Shown here: positions 40,913-50,079 of the stretch, piece after piece | How the letters are laid out: every line of letters begins with the position of its first letter | Position numbering within the stretch: the stretch's first letter is position 1 | NCBI RefSeq assembly: GCF_040546025.1 | Contig: NZ_JBEPNA010000011.1 | Coordinates: 37,146 to 101,145 of the forward strand | Length of the DNA stretch: 64,000 nucleotides | DNA from: Marisediminicola sp040546025 | Lineage (GTDB): Bacteria; Actinomycetota; Actinomycetes; Actinomycetales; Microbacteriaceae | Direction of reading: 5' to 3' | The notes under the pieces: model-generated | What the model saw: the letters and a program-made list of their open reading frames with translations, nothing else | What the model was told of the DNA's origin: nothing | The model's database searches: none | Made by a program: the position numbers and the translations under genes

Positions 40913-42022
40913 GTGACCCACGACAACGGCACCGGAAAGCTCGTCGTCGCCGTCCTGTTCGGCGGCCGCTCGAGTGAGCACTCGATCAGCTGCGCGACGG
41001 CCGGGGGAGTGCTCGCGGCGATCGACCGCGGCAAATACGACGTCATCCCGATGGGCATCACGGTCGACGGCGCGTTCACCCTCCAGCCGGATGATCCCGC
41101 CGCGTTCGCCCTCGACGGCGAGATGCTGCCCAGCGTGCCCGACAACGGCACCCGCGTGCAGTGGCCCCTCTCCTCGGCGTCGCGCGAGCTGACCGTCACG
41201 GATGCGGCCGGCGCGACACGCAGCCTCGGCGACATCGACCTCGTGTTCCCGATCCTGCACGGACCGTTCGGCGAGGACGGCACCATCCAGGGCCTGCTCG
41301 AGCTCATCGGGCTGCCCTACGTGGGCGCCGGCGTGCTCGCGTCGGCGGTCGGCATGGACAAGCACTTCTCCAAGACCGTGCTGCAGCACTCCGGCATCGC
41401 CGTCGCCCCGTGGCGCACCGTGTCCGCGCGCGAATGGGCGGCATCCCCCGGCATCATCGTTTCGGCGGCCGCCGCCCTCGGCTGGCCCGTGTTCGTGAAG
41501 CCGGCCCGTGCCGGATCGAGTGTCGGAGTGTCCCGGGCGGACTCGGCCGAAGACCTTCCCGCCGCCATGGCCGTTGCTCTCGCCGAAGACAGCAAGGTGC
41601 TCATCGAGGCGCGGCTTGTCGGCCGCGAGATCGAGTGCGGGGTGATCGGCGGGCGACGAGGCGAGGCCCCTCGTGTCTCGGTTGCCGGCGAGATCATTGT
41701 GCGCGGCGCCGGCTTCTACGACTTCACCGCCAAGTACCTCGACGCCGGTGGCGTCGACCTCGTCTGCCCGGCCTCGCTGACGCCGGGCGAGCTCGTCGAG
41801 ATGCAGCGCCTCGCGGTGCTCGCCTTCGAGGCGATTGGGGCGGCGGGCCTCGCCCGCGTCGACTTCTTCCTCACCGACTCCGGGTTCGTCATCAACGAGC
41901 TCAACACGATGCCGGGCTTCACCCCGATCTCGATGTTCCCCAAGTGCTGGATGGCCACCGGGCTCAGCTACCCCGAGCTCATCGACGAGCTCATCGAGAT
42001 CGGGCTCGAGACGGTTCGCTGA
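40913..42022 (+). CDS. ddl: D-alanine--D-alanine ligase
   Basis: A 369-residue ATP-grasp ligase making the D-Ala-D-Ala terminus of peptidoglycan precursors. Signatures: VAVLFGGRSSEHSISCATA at the N-terminus, FPILHGPFGEDGTIQG near 105-120, PVFVKPARAGSSVGVS, and the metal-binding end RVDFFLTDSGFVINELNTMPGFTPISMFPK (read in two pieces). Length is the usual one for the group with a mid-chain insertion. GTG 40913 immediately follows the gpsA stop. The next 249 bases up to the ABC transporter lipoprotein hold no gene I can support. Confidence 0.95.
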   Translation: MTHDNGTGKLVVAVLFGGRSSEHSISCATAGGVLAAIDRGKYDVIPMGITVDGAFTLQPDDPAAFALDGEMLPSVPDNGTRVQWPLSSASRELTVTDAAGATRSLGDIDLVFPILHGPFGEDGTIQGLLELIGLPYVGAGVLASAVGMDKHFSKTVLQHSGIAVAPWRTVSAREWAASPGIIVSAAAALGWPVFVKPARAGSSVGVSRADSAEDLPAAMAVALAEDSKVLIEARLVGREIECGVIGGRRGEAPRVSVAGEIIVRGAGFYDFTAKYLDAGGVDLVCPASLTPGELVEMQRLAVLAFEAIGAAGLARVDFFLTDSGFVINELNTMPGFTPISMFPKCWMATGLSYPELIDELIEIGLETVR

Positions 42023-42271
42023 CCACCGGCGTCGCCAGCGGAGCCGGCTCGGTTCGACGGCCGTCCGCGTGACCTTGTTCACCAGCCCCTCGAGCCGACA
42101 CCAGACGCCGAAATGGGGCAGCGCCCGCACGACGGACACAGACACTGGCATCCACCACAGGGCCGCATCGTGGCGAGGGGATGTTGGGTCCAATGGCCAC
42201 TGACGCTGCTACCCGCCCGGAGTAGGCTCACACCCAACAGCACCAGCAGAACAAACACCAGAGGTGGAATC

Positions 42272-43159
42272 ATGCGCGCAAAATTCGCTGTACCGGCACT
42301 CGCGGCCATCGCCGTTGTGCTCCTTTCCGGATGCGTTGACAACTCGACGCCCGGCACCGACACCGGTTCGCCCCGGGAGATCACCGTCGACGAGGCGGCA
42401 GTTGCACTGCTCCCCGAGGCCGTTGCGAGCTCCGGCACCCTCCTTGTCGGGACCGACCCGACCTACGCGCCCAACGAGTTCAAGGACGAGGCGGGTGCCC
42501 CCATCGGCTGGGGCATCGAGCTCGCCGAGGCGATCGCCGCGAAGCTCGGCCTTGAGCCGGAGTTCCAGGTCTCGAAGTTCGACAACATCATCCCGAGCGT
42601 GACGGGGGGCAAGGTCAACATCGGCATGTCCTCGTTCACCGATACGGTGGAGCGGGAAGAGCAGGTCGACTTCGTCAACTACTTCACGGCAGGCATCCAA
42701 TGGGCGTCCGCCGCCGGAAACGACATCGACCCCGACGCCGCGTGTGGGCTCAAGGTCGCAGTTCAGGCCACAACGTACGAAGACACCACTGAGGTGCCCG
42801 CAAAGAGCGAAGCGTGCGTTGCCGATGGCAAGCCCGCGATCGAGAAGATCCAGTTCGACACGCAGGATGCCGCGACCAACGCCGTCGTGCTCGGCCAGGC
42901 TGACGCCATGAGCGCCGACTCTCCGGTGACCCTCTACGCCATCGCCCAGACCGGCGACCAACTGCAGTTGGCTGGGGAAACCTTCGACGTGGCACCCTAC
43001 GGAGTCGCAGTGGGCAAGGATTCCGGCCTCGCCGAAGCGATCCAGGCTGCGCTGCAGGCGATGGTCGATGACGGAACCTACAGCGACATCCTCGACGAGT
43101 GGGGCGTCGCCGACGGCGCTATCGACGAGATCACGATCAACGCCGCCGCGAACGGCTAG
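42272..43159 (+). CDS. Amino-acid ABC transporter substrate-binding lipoprotein
   Basis: A 295-residue extracytoplasmic binding protein of the polar amino-acid (SBP_bac_3) family. The lipobox is LLSGC with Cys21. A 35-residue linker precedes the first lobe, VGTDPTYAPNEFKDEAG, then GWGIELAEAIAAKLG, IIPSVTGGKVNIGMSSFTDT and the hinge and second lobe with GVAVGKDSGLAEAIQAAL. GAGGTGG precedes ATG 42272. The permease starts 6 bases after the stop and the ATPase overlaps that permease, completing a type I importer. The specific ligand (polar or charged amino acid) cannot be read from sequence. Confidence 0.9.
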   Translation: MRAKFAVPALAAIAVVLLSGCVDNSTPGTDTGSPREITVDEAAVALLPEAVASSGTLLVGTDPTYAPNEFKDEAGAPIGWGIELAEAIAAKLGLEPEFQVSKFDNIIPSVTGGKVNIGMSSFTDTVEREEQVDFVNYFTAGIQWASAAGNDIDPDAACGLKVAVQATTYEDTTEVPAKSEACVADGKPAIEKIQFDTQDAATNAVVLGQADAMSADSPVTLYAIAQTGDQLQLAGETFDVAPYGVAVGKDSGLAEAIQAALQAMVDDGTYSDILDEWGVADGAIDEITINAAANG

Positions 43160-43165
43160 CCGGGC

Positions 43166-44140
43166 ATGAGCAGCGAGAGCCCGATTCAGGCCATCCGGCT
43201 GCGCCACCCGTGGCGCAACGTCTTCGCGGTGGTCCTCATCGCCGGGGCCGCGCTGTTCATCCTCGACGCCGCGGGGCGATCGGCCTACGACTGGCCGGCC
43301 GTTGCGAAGTACGTGTTCGACCGTCGCATCACCCAGGCCGCCGTTAACACGTTGCAGTTGACGGTCTACTCGATGATCATCGCGATCGTGCTCGGTGTGA
43401 TCCTCGCCATCATGCGGCTCTCCCCGAACCCCGTCGTCAAGAGCGTGGCATGGTTCTACCTCTGGGTATTCCGGGGAACCCCCGTGTACGTGCAGCTCGT
43501 GTTCTGGGGCCTGCTGTCGATCATCTACCAGAGCATCGACATCGGCATCCCGTTCATGGAGCCGTTTTACTCGTTCCAGACCAACGCGGCGTTGAACACG
43601 TTCACGCTCGCAATCATCGGGCTCGCCCTCAACGAGGCGGCGTACATGGCCGAGATCGTTCGCGCCGGTCTGCTGTCGGTTGACCGTGGCCAGGAGGAGG
43701 CAGCGACGGCACTCGGGATGAGCTGGTTCCAGACCATGCGCCGGGTCATCGTGCCGCAGTCGATGCGCATCATCATCCCGCCGACTGGCAACGAGGTCAT
43801 CTCGATGCTCAAGACGACGTCGCTGGTCACGGCCGTGCCCTACAGTTTCGATCTCTACACGCGGTCGAGGGACATCTCGGCGGAGACCTTCAACCCCATC
43901 CCCATGCTCATCGTCGCGTCGCTGTGGTACCTGTTCTTCACCTCCATTCTGATGGTGGGCCAGCACTTCCTCGAGAAACGTTTCGCCCGCGGCATCGGTG
44001 ACCGCCGACCGGACAAGAAGGGCGGCGCGCCCATCGGCACCGCAGCGGTGCCGCTGGTCACGGGCACCCAGCCGACGGTCGTCGCCCCGATACAGAGCAC
44101 GAACCCACCGGCGGCGCCGGGCAGGGACGGCGCCAAGTGA
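43166..44140 (+). CDS. Amino-acid ABC transporter permease
   Basis: A 324-residue HisM/GlnP-type permease. Six hydrophobic segments are predicted; one long periplasmic loop is missing as usual. The EAA coupling loop is present as RGQEEAATALGMSWFQTMRRVIVPQ near 173-197, and AVNTLQLTVYSMIIAI starts the conserved domain. The C-terminal 45 residues form a Pro/Thr-rich cytoplasmic tail. A single permease gene suggests a homodimer. The stop overlaps the ATPase start (GTGA). Confidence 0.9.
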   Translation: MSSESPIQAIRLRHPWRNVFAVVLIAGAALFILDAAGRSAYDWPAVAKYVFDRRITQAAVNTLQLTVYSMIIAIVLGVILAIMRLSPNPVVKSVAWFYLWVFRGTPVYVQLVFWGLLSIIYQSIDIGIPFMEPFYSFQTNAALNTFTLAIIGLALNEAAYMAEIVRAGLLSVDRGQEEAATALGMSWFQTMRRVIVPQSMRIIIPPTGNEVISMLKTTSLVTAVPYSFDLYTRSRDISAETFNPIPMLIVASLWYLFFTSILMVGQHFLEKRFARGIGDRRPDKKGGAPIGTAAVPLVTGTQPTVVAPIQSTNPPAAPGRDGAK

Positions 44141-44940
44141 ATGCGAGCACGGCGTCCGGCGCATCCGGTGACGGGTCCATTCCCCCCATGGTGCTCGCCG
44201 AGTCGGTCTCCAAGAGCTTTGGCTCGAACGAGGTGCTCAAGGGGATCTCGCTCGAGGTGAAGCGCGGCGAGGTGCTGTGCCTCGTCGGCCCGTCGGGCTC
44301 GGGCAAGTCCACCTTCCTGCGCTGCATCAACCACCTCGAGGTCGTCTCTGCCGGGCGCCTGAGCGTCGACGGCGAGCTCATCGGGTACCGCGAGGCGAAC
44401 GGCAAGCTCTACGAGCTGCGGCCGAGAGAGGCCGCCCGCCAGCGTCGCGACATCGGCATGGTCTTCCAGCGGTTCAACCTCTTCCCTCACATGACGGCGA
44501 TGCAAAACGTGATGGAGGCGCCGCTGCGGGTGAAGGGCGAGAACAAGGCACTCGCCGAGCAGAAGGCCAGGGACCTGCTCGACCGAGTCGGGCTTGCCGA
44601 CCGGGAGGACTACTTTCCCGCGCACCTGTCCGGTGGACAGCAGCAGCGCGTCGCGATCGCGCGCGCGTTGGCGATGGAGCCGAAGCTCATGCTCTTCGAC
44701 GAGCCCACCAGCGCGCTCGACCCTGAGTTGGTCGGCGAGGTTCTCGATGTGATGAAGGGGCTCGCCGCCGACGGCATGACGATGATCGTCGTCACCCATG
44801 AGATGGGCTTCGCGCGCGAGGTCGCCGACTCCCTCGTGTTCATGGATGCCGGCGTCGTCGTCGAGACCGGCGACCCCGCTGCGGTGCTCGCTAACCCGCA
44901 GCACCAGCGCACGAGGGCGTTCTTCTCGAAAGTGCTCTAG
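44137..44940 (+). CDS. Amino-acid ABC transporter ATP-binding protein
   Basis: A 267-residue GlnQ-like ATPase. Walker A is GPSGSGKST near 50-58, the Q-loop is GMVFQRFNLFPHMT, the signature LSGGQQQRVAIARAL near 165, and Walker B MLFDEPTSALDPE near 185, followed by the H-loop in VVTHEMGFA. It energises the importer encoded just upstream; GTG 44137 lies in the permease stop. The operon ends 36 bases before the end of the converging DUF3515 gene, with no distinct terminator. Confidence 0.93.
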   Translation: MNASTASGASGDGSIPPMVLAESVSKSFGSNEVLKGISLEVKRGEVLCLVGPSGSGKSTFLRCINHLEVVSAGRLSVDGELIGYREANGKLYELRPREAARQRRDIGMVFQRFNLFPHMTAMQNVMEAPLRVKGENKALAEQKARDLLDRVGLADREDYFPAHLSGGQQQRVAIARALAMEPKLMLFDEPTSALDPELVGEVLDVMKGLAADGMTMIVVTHEMGFAREVADSLVFMDAGVVVETGDPAAVLANPQHQRTRAFFSKVL

Positions 44941-44975
44941 CTGGCTGGGGCGCCGAACGCGGACGGACCAACCAT

Positions 44976-45473
44976 CTACTGCTGTGGCCTCAGCACGGCG
45001 TCGTCGTCGATGGTGGCGTCTTCTGGGGATGTACAGGCGCCGACGACGGGGCTGTACCCGATGGAGTTCGCGAGTGCGTTGAGCGCATTCGAGTCCGAGG
45101 TGGCGACGACGTCGATGACGACCTGCACGGCCGGATCGCGGCCGTACGTCGTGAATACCCCGCGGCCCTCCTCGGAATCGTCCACGAGCCAGTCGACGCC
45201 GTCGATCGTGACGCAGCGCTGAGTCGACGGGCCGGGAACCTCGACGCCGCAGGAGAGCAGGATGACTGCCGGGTCGCCCCACGCCCCGGTGCCCTGGGCG
45301 TCGGTCTCGCGTCTCTCCTGCCCGTCGATGTCCTCCGGCAGGCGCACAACGATGTCGGCGCAGACGGGGTTCGTGGCATCCTCCGCCACTTGCATCGGCA
45401 CTGCGGCGGTGCAGCCCGCGAGGGAGACCAGAACAAGGAGAATGGCTGCGGCCTTCGCCCCTGGCCCGCGCAT
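44976..45473 (-). CDS. DUF3515 family lipoprotein
   Basis: A 165-residue protein with a lipobox (VLVSLAGC, Cys21) and the DUF3515 pattern: CADIVVRLPEDIDGQERRETDAQ near 38-60, GTGAWGDPAVILLSCGVEVPGP, then CVTIDGVDWLVDDSEEG and a final TTYGRDPAVQVVIDV strand. The conserved cysteines likely form disulfides outside the membrane. The function is unknown, but the gene is a constant neighbour of thiL in actinobacteria, as here (divergent, 33 bases). ATG 45471-45473 is used; GTG three codons earlier is possible. Confidence 0.85.
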   Translation of the reverse strand: MRGPGAKAAAILLVLVSLAGCTAAVPMQVAEDATNPVCADIVVRLPEDIDGQERRETDAQGTGAWGDPAVILLSCGVEVPGPSTQRCVTIDGVDWLVDDSEEGRGVFTTYGRDPAVQVVIDVVATSDSNALNALANSIGYSPVVGACTSPEDATIDDDAVLRPQQ

Positions 45474-45506
45474 CGACTTCACTCGGATCAGGCTACCGTT
45501 TGTTCC

Positions 45507-46490
45507 ATGACGGTTCCTGACACGCTCGGCGGCATCGGCGAGATCGCAACGCTCGCCCGCATCTTCCCCCGACTGCCTCAGGCCGCCGCGCAACTGCTCG
45601 GTCCCGGCGACGACGCCGCCGTCATCACGGCACCTGACGGGCGCTTCGTCGTGACCTGCGACATGATGATCCACGGGCCCGACTTCCGCCTCGCCTGGTC
45701 CACGCCCCGCGACCTCGGCTGGAAGGCCGCGGCATCCAACCTCTCCGACGTAGCCGCGATGGGGGCCGTCCCCACCGCGCTCGTTGTCGCGATCGCCGCG
45801 CCCGCGCATTCTCCCGTCGCGCTGCTCGAGGGCATCGCGGACGGGCTGCGGGAGGCGTGCGCCGCGCTGTGGCCCGGATGCGGCGTCGTCGGCGGCGACC
45901 TGTCCGTGTCGAGCACCCTCACGATCGCGGTCACGGCGTTCGGCGACCTTGAGGGCCGCGACCCCGTGCTGCGCTCCGGTGCCCGCGACGGCGACGTGCT
46001 CGCGGTGTCGGGTGCACTCGGCCTGGCGGGAGCGGGGCTGCAGCTGCTCTTCGAGCGCGGCGTCGATGGGCGGGGGGAGCCGGATGCTGCCGCGGCAGCA
46101 TCCGTGCGCGCCGAGAATCCCGACATGGTCGGCGCCCAGCTCGCCCCCGCCCCGCCGATCGCCGACGGCCGCGCTGCGGCCCTCGCCGGCGCCACGGCGA
46201 TGCTCGATCTCAGTGACGGGCTCGCGATCGACGCGCGCCGCCTCGCCGGCGCGAGCGGCGTGCGGCTCGACATCGCGTCGGCGGCCCTCGGCGATGACCC
46301 GCGGCTTGCGCTCGGAGGAGGGGAGGACCACGCGCTGCTCGCGACGTTTCCCCCGGAGACGCTGCTACCGGGCGGGTTCCGGGCGATCGGCACCGTGCAG
46401 GCTGGCGACGGGCTCGCGGTGGACGGGGAGCCGTTCCTGGAGAACGTCGGGTGGGACCCGTACCGCGGCTGGAACGGCGCGTCGGGCTAG
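45507..46490 (+). CDS. thiL: Thiamine-monophosphate kinase
   Basis: A 327-residue PurM/AIR-synthase-fold kinase converting thiamine phosphate to thiamine diphosphate. Marks: GPGDDAAVI near 32-40, KAAASNLSDVAAMGAVP near 73-89, GGDLSVSSTLTIAVTAFGD with the metal Asp, and SDGLAIDARRLA near 236. The chain is complete. ATG 45507 follows the divergent DUF3515 promoter very closely, implying a short leader. The stop overlaps the end of rsmD on the other strand. Confidence 0.93.
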   Translation: MTVPDTLGGIGEIATLARIFPRLPQAAAQLLGPGDDAAVITAPDGRFVVTCDMMIHGPDFRLAWSTPRDLGWKAAASNLSDVAAMGAVPTALVVAIAAPAHSPVALLEGIADGLREACAALWPGCGVVGGDLSVSSTLTIAVTAFGDLEGRDPVLRSGARDGDVLAVSGALGLAGAGLQLLFERGVDGRGEPDAAAAASVRAENPDMVGAQLAPAPPIADGRAAALAGATAMLDLSDGLAIDARRLAGASGVRLDIASAALGDDPRLALGGGEDHALLATFPPETLLPGGFRAIGTVQAGDGLAVDGEPFLENVGWDPYRGWNGASG

Positions 46491-47053
46491 GAGCCCCGCA
46501 GCCACCACAGGGTGGTGTCGCCGTAGTTCTTGCGCTTGTCGAGCTCGAGGCCGTCGGGCAGCACCGGCTCGGCCGACCGCGAGCTGCGCTCGACCATGAC
46601 GATCGCGTCGGGCGCGAGCCGTGGCACAAGCCCGGCCAGGGCATCGGCAAGCTCGCCCTCGCCGAGGTCGTAGGGCGGATCGAGGAACACGAGGTCGAAC
46701 GTGTCGCCGCCCGCATCGAGGTACACCTGAACCGACTGGGCGCTCACCTGAATCACCGGCGCGCCCACCCTCGGCGCACTCTTCAGCACGACGGCGGCAT
46801 TCTTGCGGCAGGTGGCGGCCGCGGAGGTGCTCTTCTCGACGAGCGTCACCCGCGCCGCGCCCCGGCTCGCCGCCTCGAGGCCGAGGGCCCCGGAGCCGGC
46901 GTAGAGGTCGAGCACTGCCGTGCCGCGGATCGCGTCGCGCGCGTCGAGCGCGGAGAAGATCGCCTCGCGCACGCGGTCGCTCGTCGGCCGGGTGTCCGAG
47001 GCGGGCACGGCGATCATGAGTGAGCCGGCGAAGCCCGAGATTATGCGCGTCAT
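46487..47053 (-). CDS. rsmD: 16S rRNA (guanine966-N2)-methyltransferase
   Basis: A 188-residue class I SAM-dependent methyltransferase. RsmD marks: TRIISGFAGSLMI start (RIIxGxxxG), RPTSDRVREAIFSAL, the SAM motif VLDLYAGSGALGLEAASRGA, and the catalytic DPPY in FDLVFLDPPYDLG. It methylates G966 of 16S rRNA during 30S assembly. ATG 47051-47053 is preceded by GAGGGAG; an earlier ATG would add 26 residues of poor character. In many relatives recG and coaD sit next to it; here acyl-CoA dehydrogenase and CorA genes intervene. Confidence 0.93.
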   Translation of the reverse strand: MTRIISGFAGSLMIAVPASDTRPTSDRVREAIFSALDARDAIRGTAVLDLYAGSGALGLEAASRGAARVTLVEKSTSAAATCRKNAAVVLKSAPRVGAPVIQVSAQSVQVYLDAGGDTFDLVFLDPPYDLGEGELADALAGLVPRLAPDAIVMVERSSRSAEPVLPDGLELDKRKNYGDTTLWWLRGS

Positions 47054-47099
47054 CTCCCTCACCGTACCCACCCGGGCCACCTGCTGTAGAACATCCACA

Positions 47100-47131
47100 A
47101 TTGGTTGGCCTCCAATCAGTGGATCATCCAC
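47100..47131. promoter_or_regulatory. Two operator-like inverted repeats before the acyl-CoA dehydrogenase
   Basis: ATTGG (47100-47104) and CCAAT (47112-47116) flank a 7-base spacer. GTGGAT-C-ATCCAC at 47119-47131 is a 6+1+6 palindrome. Both lie within 45 bases of the start ATG, a position suited to a fatty-acid-responsive repressor. Confidence 0.4.
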
Positions 47132-47140
47132 ACTGGCGGC

Positions 47141-48853
47141 ATGGCCACAGTCGACCGCTCCATCAAGCCCTCCTTCACCAAGTCGCTCTTCCTCGGACGC
47201 GTCGCGTCGGAGCTCGTGCTGCCGTACCCGGTGATGGTGGGCGCCGAGCGCGAGAAGGTCGGCCGCCTTGCCGCATCAGCCCGCGACTACCTCGCCAACG
47301 TCTACGACCCCGCGAAGGCCGAACGTGACGGCTGGGTCGGGGACGACACGATCCGCGACCTCGGCGAGCTGGGCCTGCTCGGCCTCTTCGTCGACGAGCA
47401 GTACGGTGGGCAGGGCCTCAGTCAGAGCGGCTACTGCCGAGTCATGGAGGAGTTCGGCCGCGTCGACGGCGCCCTCGCGGTCGTCATGGGAGTGCACCAG
47501 TCGATCGGCACCAAGCCCATCTATCTCTATGGCACCGACGAGCAGAAGGCCCGCTGGCTGCCCGACCTCGCAGCCGGCCGCAAGCTCGCCGCGTTCGTGC
47601 TCACTGAACCGAATGTGGGGTCTGACGCCTACAACCTCGAGACGCGGGCTGAGCGCCAGTCGGACGGATCCTGGATCCTCAACGGCGAGAAGCGCTGGAT
47701 CGGCAATGGTGCCGGCGACGTTCTGACCGTGTTCGCCCGATCCGAGCTCGGCCACGTCGCCCTCGTCGTCGAGAAGGGTGTGGAGGGGCTCAGCACCGGC
47801 CCGCGTTTCGAGACCCTCGGACTCAAGGCCAACCGGCTGCAGCGCGTGCGATTCGACAACGTTCGTGTGCCGGCCGAGAACCTCCTCGGCGACGCCGGAG
47901 ACGGCTTCCGGATCGCGATGAACACCCTCAACAACGGGCGGATGTCGATGGGCACGTCGATCGCGGGCGGAATGAAGCGGTTCCTCGACCTCACCCTCGA
48001 GCACGCGACCACCCGGCACCAGTTTGGCCGGCCGCTCATCGACTTCGAGTTGGTCGAGGAGAAAGCGGCATGGATGACCGGCCAGATCTACGGGCTCGAG
48101 TCGATGTCGTACCTCACGACCGGCCTCGTCGACCTCGGCGTCGCCGACTTCTCGCTCGAGTCGGCCATGACCAAGGTCGTCGCGAGCGATGTCGGCTGGA
48201 AGGGCCTCAACAAGGCGTTCCAGGTGCACGGCGGAACGGCGTACATGGACGACCACCCGCTCTCGAAGGCCCTCCGCGACTTCCGCATCTTCCCGATCTT
48301 CGAGGGCGCGAACGACGTGATGCGGGCGTTCGTCGCGCTGAATGGCCTCAAGGCCCTGAGTGAGGACCTGCCCGACGTGCGATCGCTCAGCATGAGCGAC
48401 CCGGCGAAGGCGATCGGGGTGCTCGCCCCCTACGTCTCCGGCCGCATCAACCGCGCCATCCGCCCCGGCCGCCTCGTCGGCGCCCACCCGGCGTTCGCGA
48501 AGCACAACGCCGCGGTGAGCGAGCAGACCGTGCGGCTGCGAGACGCGGCGGAGGCGGCGCTGCGCAAGCACGGCAAAAAGGTGCAGGAGAAGCAGCTGCT
48601 GCAGAAGCGGCTCACCGCCGTCGCCTCTGGCATCTACTCTCAGGTCGCCGTAATCGGCCGCGCCTCCGCGACGTTCGAACGCGACGGGCTGCAGGTGTCC
48701 GGTGCGGAGAAGACCGTCGCGATCCACTTCCTCAAGCGCAGCCAGCGCGAGGTGGCCAGGCAGCTCCGATCGCTCGAGATCAACGATGACCGCCACACCA
48801 CCCAGATCGGCGCCGCGACCCGGCAGACCGGTGGCTACGCCTTCGATCTCTGA
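47141..48853 (+). CDS. Acyl-CoA dehydrogenase
   Basis: A 570-residue FAD enzyme introducing the trans-2 double bond into acyl-CoA in beta-oxidation. The usual three domains (residues about 40-410) show FAD/acyl motifs LTEPNVGSDAYNLET, NGEKRWIGNG, RHQFGRPLIDFELVEEKAA and FQVHGGTAYMDDHPL with the RDFRIFPIFEGANDVMR signature. The catalytic Glu is probably the one in FEGAND. A C-terminal helical extension of about 150 residues resembles very-long-chain (VLCAD/ACAD9-type) dehydrogenases. ATG 47141 is chosen over a TTG 36 bases upstream that would place the operator-like repeats inside the coding region. No other beta-oxidation gene is adjacent. Confidence 0.9.
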   Translation: MATVDRSIKPSFTKSLFLGRVASELVLPYPVMVGAEREKVGRLAASARDYLANVYDPAKAERDGWVGDDTIRDLGELGLLGLFVDEQYGGQGLSQSGYCRVMEEFGRVDGALAVVMGVHQSIGTKPIYLYGTDEQKARWLPDLAAGRKLAAFVLTEPNVGSDAYNLETRAERQSDGSWILNGEKRWIGNGAGDVLTVFARSELGHVALVVEKGVEGLSTGPRFETLGLKANRLQRVRFDNVRVPAENLLGDAGDGFRIAMNTLNNGRMSMGTSIAGGMKRFLDLTLEHATTRHQFGRPLIDFELVEEKAAWMTGQIYGLESMSYLTTGLVDLGVADFSLESAMTKVVASDVGWKGLNKAFQVHGGTAYMDDHPLSKALRDFRIFPIFEGANDVMRAFVALNGLKALSEDLPDVRSLSMSDPAKAIGVLAPYVSGRINRAIRPGRLVGAHPAFAKHNAAVSEQTVRLRDAAEAALRKHGKKVQEKQLLQKRLTAVASGIYSQVAVIGRASATFERDGLQVSGAEKTVAIHFLKRSQREVARQLRSLEINDDRHTTQIGAATRQTGGYAFDL

Positions 48854-48906
48854 CGACGCGGAGCAACCCTGGCGCGAATTCCCCGCTGTCGGGCTAACGT
48901 TCACGC

Positions 48907-50037
48907 ATGACCTCCGATTTCCTCAAGCGATTCCGCGGATTCGCACCCGCGCGGAAGTCCCCGGACGAGCAGCCGGAGCCCGTTCAGGTCGCGGCCACCG
49001 ATCCAGAGCGCCACGCCTCCCATATCGTCGACAACGCCGTCTACCTCGAGGGGATGCGCGTCGCCTCACCCGGCACTGTGTGCGGGACGGTCATCGAGCT
49101 CGACCGCCAGCCCGGCTCGGTCGGGTGGATCGGCCTGTACCGCCCGGATGCCGCAGAGCTGCACGAGCTGGCCCGCCAGTTCGGCCTGCACGAGCTCACA
49201 CTCGAAGACGCGATCAACGCCCGTCAGCGTCCCAAGGTCGAGCAGTACGACGGGATCACATTTCTGGTGCTGAAGGCCGCACGATACGTCGATGAGACAG
49301 AGACCGTCGAGTTCGGCGAGCTTCACCTGTTCGTCGGCCCGAACTTCGTCATCACGCTCCGACACGCCGAGGCCCCCGACCTGCGAAGCGTCCGCTCCCG
49401 GCTCGAAGCCCACCCGCAGCTGCTCGCGCGCGGCACCGACGCGATCCTCTACGGCATCCTCGACGCGGTCGTCGACGGCTACCGGCCCGTCGTCGAGGGA
49501 CTCGAGAATGACATCGCCGAGATCGAGGCGCAGGTATTCGACGGGCATCGGAACGTGTCCCGGCGCATCTACGAGCTGACCCGCGAGGTCATCGAGTTCC
49601 AGCTCGCCGTGCTCCCGCTCGCCGATCTCCTCGACACCGTCAAGGAGACGTTCGATCAGAACACCGACGACCCGGCGCTGCGCCAGTACCTGCGTGACGT
49701 CGCGGACCACGTTGCGCGGGTCAGCGAGCGTGTCGACCGGTTCCGGCAACTCCTGCGCGACATCCTCACAGTCAACGCGACCCTCGTCGCGCAGCGTCAG
49801 AACGACGAGATGCAGCGGGTCGGCGTCGCGAGCAACCTGCAGGCCGACCAGACTCGCAAGATCTCGGGATGGGCGGCGATCCTCTTCGCACCGTCCCTGA
49901 TCGGGTCGCTCTACGGGATGAACTTCCGCAACATGCCGGAGCTCGAGTGGTTTTACGGGTACCCGTTTTCGATCGCCCTGATGATCGCCGTGAGCGGCGC
50001 GCTCTACGTCATCTTCCGGAAGCGCGACTGGATCTGA
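48907..50037 (+). CDS. corA: CorA-family magnesium/cobalt transporter
   Basis: A 376-residue CorA-like channel. The N-terminal 310 residues form a cytoplasmic domain with long helices (DAVVDGYRPVVEGLENDIAEIEAQV; a stalk near 220-310). Two C-terminal membrane helices are linked by the ion-filter motif YGMNF near 336-340 followed by the short MPELEWFYGYP loop. This is the pentameric Mg2+ uptake family; cobalt or zinc transport is possible in subgroups. ATG 48907 begins a hydrophilic 40-residue lead. It lies 53 bases after the acyl-CoA dehydrogenase. Confidence 0.9.
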   Translation: MTSDFLKRFRGFAPARKSPDEQPEPVQVAATDPERHASHIVDNAVYLEGMRVASPGTVCGTVIELDRQPGSVGWIGLYRPDAAELHELARQFGLHELTLEDAINARQRPKVEQYDGITFLVLKAARYVDETETVEFGELHLFVGPNFVITLRHAEAPDLRSVRSRLEAHPQLLARGTDAILYGILDAVVDGYRPVVEGLENDIAEIEAQVFDGHRNVSRRIYELTREVIEFQLAVLPLADLLDTVKETFDQNTDDPALRQYLRDVADHVARVSERVDRFRQLLRDILTVNATLVAQRQNDEMQRVGVASNLQADQTRKISGWAAILFAPSLIGSLYGMNFRNMPELEWFYGYPFSIALMIAVSGALYVIFRKRDWI

Positions 50038-50079
50038 TCGCGTTCGAAAACTGACGGTGGTGGCGAATACCATCGAGGC

